Shown here: piece by piece, positions 1-4,525 of the stretch
Position numbering within the stretch: the first letter of the stretch is position 1
How the letters are laid out: every line of letters starts with the position of its first letter
NCBI GenBank assembly: GCA_016217875.1
Contig: JACRFN010000120.1
Span: 1 to 7,103 of the forward strand
Origin: Candidatus Kerfeldbacteria bacterium
Lineage (GTDB): Bacteria > Patescibacteriota > Patescibacteriia > Veblenbacterales > UBA10138
DNA: 7,103 nucleotides
Reading direction: 5' to 3'
Made by a program: the position numbers and the translations under genes
The notes under the pieces: generated by a model
What the model was told of the DNA's origin: nothing
Databases searched by the model: none
The model's input: only the letters and a program-made list of their open reading frames with translations

Positions 1-645
1 AATCTCAAACTCGCGGACCCGAAATATAAAGTCGCGCGGGCTAATCTCGTTGCGGAAATTACGGCCAACCTGGGCGATACCAAATGGAAGGTCTGGATAA
101 AAACTATCAACAATGTTTTTAAAGTTAACAAACATCCCCTGCGCGGTTTCGCCACGAAGATATACTGTGCTGGTTTCGTCCTGAACCGAGCCAATCGAAG
201 ACTTGAATAAAAGATTAAACTTGGCTGGATTGCCTAGCTCGTTGCCGTCTGGACTTTTAATGCCCTTTTGCTTGATGGTATCGAACATTTGCTCAAAGCT
301 AAGACTGGCAGCATTTTCAACTCCGGCATCTTCTAGTAAGTGGTCGAGGCGATAGCGTTTCTTGGTTTTAACGTCTTCTATGAGCGGATCGTTAAAAGTA
401 TCTACATGGCCACTGGCTTGCCAGACTTTGGGGTTCATTAAAATAGCCGTGTCTATCTGGTACATATCGTCCCAGCTGTCTACAAAGTACTTAAGCCAGG
501 CGTTTACGATGTTGCGCTTTAAGACTGCGCCCAGTGGGCCGTAGTCGTAGGTACCGGCCAAGCCGCCGTAAATCTCACTGCCCTGGTAAATAAACCCGCG
601 GCGTTTACACAGGCTAACAATCTCGCCAAGTTTGTCTTCTTTCAT
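1..645 (-). CDS. glyS: Glycyl-tRNA synthetase, single-chain type (N-terminal part, runs off window)
   Basis: This is the first 215 codons of a class II glycyl-tRNA synthetase, which charges tRNA-Gly with glycine using ATP in the cytoplasm. The frame is open from ATG at 645 to base 1, where the gene leaves the window; the family is usually about 450 or more residues, so roughly half is missing. Visible hallmarks are GSEIYGGLAGTYDYGPLG (about residues 22-39), NPKVWQASGHVDTF (71-84), LRGETAQGMFVNF (163-175) and class II motif 2, FRNEISPRDFIFRVREFE (197-214), which holds the ATP-binding arginine. This is the single-chain dimeric enzyme of eukaryotes, Thermus and mycoplasmas, not the two-subunit GlyQ/GlyS of E. 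coli. The ATG lies only 7 nt after a -10-like box and has no Shine-Dalgarno, suggesting a leaderless mRNA. recO lies upstream on the same strand but is separated from it by the plus-strand block. Confidence 0.95.
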   Translation of the reverse strand, partial: MKEDKLGEIVSLCKRRGFIYQGSEIYGGLAGTYDYGPLGAVLKRNIVNAWLKYFVDSWDDMYQIDTAILMNPKVWQASGHVDTFNDPLIEDVKTKKRYRLDHLLEDAGVENAASLSFEQMFDTIKQKGIKSPDGNELGNPAKFNLLFKSSIGSVQDETSTVYLRGETAQGMFVNFKNIVDSFYPDLPFGIAQVGRNFRNEISPRDFIFRVREFEI

Positions 646-652
646 TGAGGCA

Positions 653-681
653 ATTTTACCACAGTTTGGTATCTGTTTAAA
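653..681 (-). promoter_or_regulatory. Putative promoter of glyS, near-leaderless
   Basis: Read on the minus strand, TTTAAA (676-681) is followed by 17 nt and then TAAAAT (653-658), preceded by TGG, giving an extended -10 (TGnTAAAAT). The glyS ATG begins 7 nt after the -10 box, so transcription would start at or next to the start codon. This is pattern matching only; no transcript data are available. Confidence 0.5.
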
Positions 682-710
682 TTGCGCTGATCTAGGTTTT
701 ATTATATTTT
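682..710 (+). promoter_or_regulatory. Weak candidate promoter of the 136-aa gene
   Basis: TTGCGC (682-687) is followed after 17 nt by TATTTT (705-710); TATATT at 703-708 is an alternative -10 with a 15-nt spacer. The -35 abuts the -35 of the divergent glyS promoter (676-681), so two polymerases could not easily bind at once. The matches are modest in an AT-rich stretch. Confidence 0.35.
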
Positions 711-759
711 ATGCGTAGTAGTTTCTGGCAATTCTTTAACGATTGACTGGAGGCCACGC

Positions 760-1170
760 ATGTATACCGAAGAAGTCTCCACGATTGAAGAGGCTCTGAG
801 GCGCGCGGACCGCTGCTTGCTAGTGTTCGAGGATCCCGTCGAAGCTGCTCACTATGTCGACAGAGCAGCTGAGATCGCGGTCCTTTTGGAGCTCCCCACC
901 GAAGAAATCGCGAATCTCTACGAGGAGTCGGCCAACTACTGGGCAGACGCAGCCCGTATCTCTCTCCTCCTCAAGCCCGAGGCTCTGGTAGCCACCATGG
1001 TTGCCGCCTGGTGGCGGCAATGTGCGCGGCAAGAAAGGTGGGACAGGCGAAAGAACAAGGCCAGAGCAGTAGCGAGGAACCTAGGGGACACGGTGCGGTA
1101 CCCCGTCCAGACACTCATCTACACATACGGCCTTGTGGAATACACATTACACAAGTGGCGTAGGAACTAG
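760..1170 (+). CDS. Hypothetical protein, 136 aa, predominantly helical, no family recognised
   Basis: I do not recognise this protein. It starts at ATG 760 behind a strong Shine-Dalgarno (GGAGG at 749-753, 6-nt spacer) and ends at TAG 1168-1170, 12 nt before a strong terminator, so it is very likely a real single-gene transcription unit. The sequence looks almost entirely alpha-helical, with Ala/Leu/Glu-rich stretches at about 6-45 and 47-88. It is clearly polar in charge: the first 60 residues are acidic and the last 50 (RQCARQERWDRRKNKARA onward) are strongly basic, ending HKWRRN. There is no signal peptide and no clear membrane segment. The first half could form a small helical-repeat bundle and the basic tail could bind nucleic acid or membrane; both are guesses. 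Codons are more GC-rich than in glyS and include AGG arginines, in keeping with an acquired gene. Confidence 0.75.
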   Translation: MYTEEVSTIEEALRRADRCLLVFEDPVEAAHYVDRAAEIAVLLELPTEEIANLYEESANYWADAARISLLLKPEALVATMVAAWWRQCARQERWDRRKNKARAVARNLGDTVRYPVQTLIYTYGLVEYTLHKWRRN

Positions 1171-1181
1171 AACTACTAGCT

Positions 1182-1239
1182 GGGGCACCGGGAATGGTCG
1201 AGGCAAGGATGCCTCCCGTTCCCGGCCCCTGTTTTTCTT
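1182..1239 (+). terminator. Composite intrinsic terminator of the 136-aa gene
   Basis: GGGG (1182-1185) pairs with CCCC (1226-1229). After a 2-nt bulge, CCGGGAA (1188-1194) pairs with TTCCCGG (1219-1225). Inside this stem a second hairpin forms, GAGGCA (1200-1205) with TGCCTC (1210-1215) around an AGGA loop. A TTTTTCTT tract (1232-1239) follows, as expected for Rho-independent termination. Confidence 0.9.
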
Positions 1240-1248
1240 ACGGATTTA

Positions 1249-1262
1249 TAAGTATATACTTA
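1249..1262. repeat. 14-bp perfect palindrome, possible operator
   Basis: TAAGTATATACTTA is a perfect 14-bp palindrome lying between the terminator of the upstream gene and the promoter at 1301-1329. It could be an operator, but AT-rich palindromes of this size also arise by chance. Confidence 0.35.
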
Positions 1263-1292
1263 CTAAGCTTTGGCTTCTTTTTAACTACCTCT

Positions 1293-1305
1293 TGCAAATA
1301 TTGCA
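1293..1305. promoter_or_regulatory. Inverted repeat overlapping the -35, possible operator
   Basis: TGCAA and TTGCA are exact inverted repeats separated by 3 nt. The right half lies in the -35 box at 1301-1306, a position where a bound repressor would block RNA polymerase. No regulator is identifiable in the window. Confidence 0.3.
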
Positions 1306-1329
1306 TTATTTATAATTTTATTGTATAAT
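1301..1329 (+). promoter_or_regulatory. Sigma-70-type promoter of the lipoprotein gene
   Basis: TTGCAT (1301-1306) is followed by exactly 17 nt and a consensus TATAAT (1324-1329). The predicted transcription start, about 1335-1337, falls at the first paired bases of the folded leader. A second TATAAT at 1311-1316 lacks a -35 at the right distance. Confidence 0.7.
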
Positions 1330-1334
1330 GTGCC

Positions 1335-1420
1335 GGTCTAAGTTATAGGGTTAATTCTTCGGTGACGAAGGACTGTTTTCCGTAGCTTAGCCCTTTAACA
1401 ACTGAGGTTTACTAGACACC
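1335..1420 (+). ncRNA. Structured 5' leader RNA, class unknown
   Basis: The leader of the lipoprotein mRNA can fold into nested helices. GTCTA (1336-1340) pairs with TAGAC (1413-1417). GTTATAGGG (1342-1350) pairs with CCCTTTAAC (1391-1399), 8 of 9 positions. The hairpin CTTCG-GTGA-CGAAG (1357-1370) is closed by a GNRA tetraloop. An alternative 9-bp helix with two GU pairs, 1338-1346 with 1382-1390, would exclude both outer helices, so the RNA could switch folds. The predicted transcript start coincides with the base of the outer helix. TGAGGTTT at 1403-1410 repeats the Shine-Dalgarno region at 1442-1449 exactly. I do not recognise any named riboswitch or ribozyme class, and no covariation can be tested here. 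Confidence 0.5.
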
Positions 1421-1441
1421 TTCCGTTTACGTCAAGTGAAA

Positions 1442-1447
1442 TGAGGT
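1442..1447 (+). promoter_or_regulatory. Ribosome binding site that decides the GTG start
   Basis: TGAGGT lies 7 nt before GTG at 1455-1457. The ATG at 1441 overlaps this site and is in another frame, and the next in-frame ATG (1470) is too far from it, so GTG is the best start. Confidence 0.75.
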
Positions 1448-1454
1448 TTTCATC

Positions 1455-3302
1455 GTGCGGTTTCCTTCCATGCCTAGGTCCCGGCTTGGCCGGTGGACCG
1501 GAGCGGGGCTGGTGCTTGCTCTGGTGGCCATCTTGGCCGCCGGATGTCTCGAGAGCGACCAGTCCATCCTGCTGCGAAGCGACATGCCCACCAACGGGCT
1601 CGATGTCGGTGTCACCTATCGGATTGAAGCCGCGCCGGATGGCTCCTCTGAGATCAACCAGGCGGTTCTTCAGGGCCTCAACGAGGTCAGTCCGATGCCG
1701 TTGCTCACCACGACCTTCGGCAAGGGCGCGGGCACTCGAACCCAGATGGTTCAGGCCACCACTGCCAACGGCCTAGCGGCCAACGTGCTGGGCATGAACA
1801 AGCCCAGCGTCAACTTCGGCCTGACCAAGTTCGAGGAAGTCCAGCCGGCCAACTACGAGTTCCGTGACGCCGCTGGCAACCGGCTGTGCGGCGTCAAGGT
1901 GCGGATGAACTTCAAGCCCAACCTGATCCAGCAGCTCAAGAACAACCCCCGGAGCTGGGACGCCCTCTGGTACTACGACGTCCCTTGCCCGGCGAGTCCT
2001 GACCCCGACCGGGTCGAAATCAGCCAGGCCCACTTCCGGGCACTGGTGATCAACCAGCAGTGGCAGTTCCGAATCACCGGCAAGCCGATTGTCTTCAACC
2101 AGGGGCACAGCGTCACAATCGTCGGCGGCAAGCCGGCGGCGATCCCACCCGGTTGGTGGGAGACGAACGCTTCGGCGACAACCAATGACACCATCCTCGG
2201 TGCGCAGAAGCTGTTGCGTTCCATGGTCGCCGATCTGGACACCAGCCCGAAGCCGTGGCTGGCGTTCAAGGCCGATGGCCCGTTCGCCGACAGCCAGCTG
2301 ATCTACTCGGCTGGCGATGCGAACAAGGTCTTCACCCTGCAGCGAGCGTTCCTGAACCGTCAGACCGACTACGTCGTCAACCTGCGAAGTGATCCGGCCA
2401 AGGCCTGGCGCACCATCGTCGTTCACCCCGTCTACAACTACGAGTGGAACGACTTCGGCCAGAACTGGGAGGCGATCAAGGGACACAATCCCTTCAAGAT
2501 CGACGACCGACTCAACGCCCAAGGGTTCCCCAAGGATCCCAACGACGACGTCATCAAGGAGATCGAGACCGAGGGCTGCCAGAACTGCCAGAACGCTACG
2601 CTGGAGCAGATCCAGCTACGTGACGGCGCGACCGGGCGCATCCTCTATGGCATGACCATCCGCGGCTACATCGGCGCGGAGAGCTCGCTGGTGATGTTCG
2701 GGGGCATCCCCGACAAGGGTTCCCTTGGCAAGTACGAGGCCGTCGGCGAGAAGCTCCAGAAGAACGAGGGCTACACCGACTGCCCCACCCGCTACGACGA
2801 GAACGGCAACGCGCTGTCCAGCGACCAGCAGCTCAGCGATAAGCGATGCGCCGAGCTGCTTCGTGAGGGTGCCATGTGGCGCTTCATCACGGAGAACCCC
2901 GACCGACTGGGCTTCGACCTGGTCAGCCAGTACCGGGTGCGCGACAACAGCACGTGGAAGCAGGTCTGCTCTGGCAGCGGCGACAACACCAGCTGCAGCC
3001 TGGTGGCAGATGAGAGCAAGCTCAACGCCACCTACCTGTTCAACACCCAGAACGTCATGAAGCCGTGGACCGTTCTGCAGATGCTCGGCGAGGTCGGCGT
3101 TCGTTCACTCGGCCTGTCGTACGTCAGCGGACCGGGCACCGGTTCGGGAATGCTGTTCGCCATGGCGCAGTCGCTGATGCGGCAGCAGTACAAGAACGGC
3201 GTCACCAATCCCGAGATGGTCTTCGCGTTCGACGCGAGGGCTTTGCAGCTGCCGGCAACCATCGCGGCCGCCGAGCAGATCCTCTTCGGACCCAACAGCT
3301 AA
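1455..3302 (+). CDS. Large secreted lipoprotein, 615 aa, no family recognised
   Basis: This gene encodes an exported lipoprotein of unknown function. The N-terminus has basic residues (RSRLGR, 8-13), a hydrophobic core (about 16-29) and a lipobox LAAGC with the lipidated cysteine at position 31, so signal peptidase II processing and anchoring on the outer face of the membrane are expected. The mature part has no further membrane segment. Apart from Cys31 it contains eight cysteines (145, 178, 375, 378, 443, 465, 505, 514), including CQNC at 375-378, an even number that would allow four disulfides. The mature chain is rich in Asn, Gln, Trp and Tyr, typical of secreted beta-rich proteins. The C-terminus contains a glycine-rich stretch (SGPGTGSGM, 558-566). 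Strong C/G preference at third positions sets it apart from recO and glyS. It has its own promoter and folded leader, and is followed by a long hairpin and a hammerhead ribozyme. A surface or host-contact role in an epibiont is speculation. Confidence 0.9.
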   Translation: MRFPSMPRSRLGRWTGAGLVLALVAILAAGCLESDQSILLRSDMPTNGLDVGVTYRIEAAPDGSSEINQAVLQGLNEVSPMPLLTTTFGKGAGTRTQMVQATTANGLAANVLGMNKPSVNFGLTKFEEVQPANYEFRDAAGNRLCGVKVRMNFKPNLIQQLKNNPRSWDALWYYDVPCPASPDPDRVEISQAHFRALVINQQWQFRITGKPIVFNQGHSVTIVGGKPAAIPPGWWETNASATTNDTILGAQKLLRSMVADLDTSPKPWLAFKADGPFADSQLIYSAGDANKVFTLQRAFLNRQTDYVVNLRSDPAKAWRTIVVHPVYNYEWNDFGQNWEAIKGHNPFKIDDRLNAQGFPKDPNDDVIKEIETEGCQNCQNATLEQIQLRDGATGRILYGMTIRGYIGAESSLVMFGGIPDKGSLGKYEAVGEKLQKNEGYTDCPTRYDENGNALSSDQQLSDKRCAELLREGAMWRFITENPDRLGFDLVSQYRVRDNSTWKQVCSGSGDNTSCSLVADESKLNATYLFNTQNVMKPWTVLQMLGEVGVRSLGLSYVSGPGTGSGMLFAMAQSLMRQQYKNGVTNPEMVFAFDARALQLPATIAAAEQILFGPNS

Positions 3303-3310
3303 ACCTCTAC

Positions 3311-3361
3311 CAGGTTACTGCACCCGTGGATCGAGACTAAGATCCGCGGGTGTGGTGCCTG
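3311..3361 (+). other. Long 3'-UTR hairpin without U-tract
   Basis: CACCCGTGGATC (3321-3332) pairs with GATCCGCGGGTG (3341-3352) over 12 bp with one GU pair, around the loop GAGACTAA. The stem extends outward through 3316-3320 with 3353-3357 (several GU pairs) and, after a one-base bulge, 3311-3314 with 3358-3361, giving about 21 pairs. No T-run follows, so it is not an ordinary intrinsic terminator. It ends only 2 nt before the hammerhead ribozyme and probably protects the mRNA 3' end left by ribozyme cleavage. Confidence 0.8.
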
Positions 3362-3363
3362 AC

Positions 3364-3418
3364 ACATATCCAGAAAGTAACAGTTCTGCTGATGAGCCGT
3401 ACTAGCGGCGAAATATGT
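3364..3418 (+). ncRNA. Type III hammerhead self-cleaving ribozyme
   Basis: Helix III is ACATAT (3364-3369) with ATATGT (3413-3418). C3370 is the unpaired residue 17 preceded by U16.1 (3369), so cleavage is predicted after 3370. Helix I is CAGAA (3371-3375) with TTCTG (3384-3388), loop AGTAACAG. The core CTGATGA is at 3389-3395. Helix II is GCCG (3396-3399) with CGGC (3406-3409), loop TACTAG. The second core strand GAA (3410-3412) leads into A15.1 (3413), which pairs with U16.1. Every conserved hammerhead position is present, with G-C at 10.1-11.1. GTA in loop I (3377-3379) can pair with TAC in loop II (3400-3402), consistent with the loop-loop contact known to speed natural hammerheads. Both ends lie in helix III, hence type III. 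It sits in the 3' UTR of the lipoprotein gene and ends 8 nt from the recO stop on the other strand. Confidence 0.93.
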
Positions 3419-3426
3419 AGTTTTAT

Positions 3427-4125
3427 TTATACACGAACGAAAGATTTGAGCATGGTTTGGACTAGCGGCCTAGTGGTATTTACCATCGAGCCAACACCTT
3501 GGATTTTATGAAGAATTTGAGGTTTAGATGCCGCAAAACCGATGCGCATAAACTTTATGTGGTTGGCGCTGAAGGCTCCCTGCTGCGAGGGTTCGGGAGT
3601 AAATTGCATGCGGTCCATATGAAAATCGTAAGTACCGGAGGACTTTAGCTTGGCGCCGTGGCTGTCGGTGTGCAAATTTGGAGTATGTCCGGCCAGTTTA
3701 AGTAGCTGCATGCTAAACCATAAACTAGTGACCTGCGGATCCAGCTGGGTATCGTTAAGCGCCATAAATGCCGAATTTAACAGATTGAAATAGGTTTCTT
3801 CGGAACCGTCTTCGGTAGATTTATTAATCATCCTGATCAGCTCGTAACCCGCTCCGGTTCGGTCTAGATCTTTGACAATGTTGGAGTAATTCTTAAAAAG
3901 CCGCGTGGAAATAAGCGTGCCAATATCTCCCCTACCGGTTATTACCGTAAGATCGCTAACGCAAAACAGTTCGATGCCGCCAGCCAGTTTGCTTTTGCTT
4001 TTTCTAACGCCTTTAGCGATAGCTTTAAGCTTGCCGTGGCTGGGCGTTAGAAAAGTTAAAATACGGTCCGCCTCGGCGTAGTCGGTGCGGGTTAGTATTA
4101 TCCCCCGAGTATTAAACGAATTCAT
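3427..4125 (-). CDS. recO: DNA repair protein RecO, zinc-finger cysteines absent
   Basis: RecO works with RecR and RecF in recombinational repair: it displaces single-strand binding protein and helps load RecA on gapped DNA. The 232-aa length is typical. The N-terminal OB-fold is recognisable: RGIILTRTDYAEADRIL (7-23), LTPSHGKLKAIAKGVRKSKSK (26-46) and LAGGIELF (47-54), rich in DNA-binding lysines. The helical C-terminal domain follows, including LWFSMQLLKLAGHTPNL (135-151). In many RecO proteins this is followed by a four-cysteine zinc finger; here the only cysteine of the whole protein is Cys55, so no zinc site is possible. The ATG overlaps the TGA of the response-regulator gene (ATGA, 4122-4125), implying translational coupling. 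The TAA stop lies 8 nt from the end of the hammerhead on the opposite strand, and I see no intrinsic terminator for this gene. Confidence 0.92.
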   Translation of the reverse strand: MNSFNTRGIILTRTDYAEADRILTFLTPSHGKLKAIAKGVRKSKSKLAGGIELFCVSDLTVITGRGDIGTLISTRLFKNYSNIVKDLDRTGAGYELIRMINKSTEDGSEETYFNLLNSAFMALNDTQLDPQVTSLWFSMQLLKLAGHTPNLHTDSHGAKLKSSGTYDFHMDRMQFTPEPSQQGAFSANHIKFMRIGFAASKPQILHKIQGVGSMVNTTRPLVQTMLKSFVRV

Positions 4126-4508
4126 AGCTGGGACACCTGAAGAGCCAGATTAACGGATTGGGCCAGCTCATCCAGCCGGGTGATCGGTTTGTAGTGATAA
4201 GCGGCGACATCAAGATGCGCCAGACCCTCGTAAGAGGCGGCCAGCTCGGCTTCTGACACATTGCTAAAGATAATTACCGGCAGTTTTTGCCACTCGGGGT
4301 AGCTGCGCAGCTCGTATAAAAACTCCACGCCGCTGTGGGTGCTTAAAATCAAGTCCAACACCACTATCTCCGGATGGACGACGTCGGCGGTCTCTATGGC
4401 TGCCTGCGGGTCTTTGTGCCAGACTACCTCATGCCCGTCGCGGCGCAAGTAATCCCCAATGTTGCTGGCTAGGTCGTAGTCGGTTTCTATTAATAAAACT
4501 CGTGGCAT
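4122..4508 (-). CDS. Receiver-only response regulator, 128 aa
   Basis: A stand-alone REC domain with no output domain. The pattern follows CheY/PhoB: a beta-1 strand VLLIETD (4-10), the phospho-acceptor Asp52 in VVLDLILSTHSG (49-60), Ser82 in PVIIFSNVSE (77-86) as the switch Ser/Thr, and the conserved Lys107 in YKP (106-108). The acidic pocket is unusual: it reads E8-T9-D10, so the second residue of the usual acidic pair aligns with threonine. Phosphorylation may still be possible because Asp52 and Lys107 are intact. Without a DNA-binding domain it must act by protein contact or as a phosphate relay. A Shine-Dalgarno (AAGG, 8 nt upstream) precedes the ATG. It begins 17 nt after the kinase-like gene and overlaps recO by 4 nt. 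The likely partner is the neighbouring degenerate kinase, but this is inferred from position only. Confidence 0.88.
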   Translation of the reverse strand: MPRVLLIETDYDLASNIGDYLRRDGHEVVWHKDPQAAIETADVVHPEIVVLDLILSTHSGVEFLYELRSYPEWQKLPVIIFSNVSEAELAASYEGLAHLDVAAYHYKPITRLDELAQSVNLALQVSQL

Positions 4509-4525
4509 TAAAATACCTTAAAGAC

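Larger units (their letters stand above)
646..3426. other. Putative accessory island between recO and glyS
   Basis: All genes here lie on the plus strand, opposite to every other gene in the window. The two coding regions favour G or C at third positions and are visibly more GC-rich than recO or glyS. recO and glycyl-tRNA synthetase genes are adjacent in many bacteria (for example recO-glyQ-glyS in Bacillus), so this block appears to interrupt an old neighbourhood. I found no integrase, transposase, terminal inverted repeats or convincing flanking duplication, so the route of acquisition is unknown and the boundaries given are simply the ends of the flanking genes. Confidence 0.5.

Noticed and set aside
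1301..1454. A second hammerhead at the 5' end of the block, which would permit RNA circularisation
   Set aside because: No CTGANGA plus GAAA arrangement with matching helices is present; CTGAGG at 1402-1407 does not fit the core.
1485..1700. SPFH/Band 7-like reading of the early part of the lipoprotein (LDVGVTYRIE)
   Set aside because: Only a short phrase is similar; the rest of the 615 residues does not follow the family.
1773..2522. 249-codon open frame on the minus strand inside the lipoprotein gene
   Set aside because: It is antisense to a well-supported lipoprotein frame with a ribosome site and lipobox. Such long antisense frames are expected in GC-rich coding DNA, and its Val/Gly/Asp-rich translation shows no family features.
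3301..3307. AAACCTC after the lipoprotein stop, complementary to GAGGTTT at both leader sites
   Set aside because: Seven bases of complementarity over such a length are readily expected by chance, and no other support for 5'-3' pairing was found.
3333..3345. GAGACTAAGATCC as a fragment of a group I intron P7 region
   Set aside because: The bases are fully explained as the loop and arm of a perfect hairpin, and no other intron core elements are present.
691..3431. Similar AT-rich strings near the two ends of the plus-strand block (about 693-706 and 3418-3431) as a possible target-site duplication
   Set aside because: They match only with gaps in T-rich sequence, do not sit at equivalent borders and are not flanked by inverted repeats.
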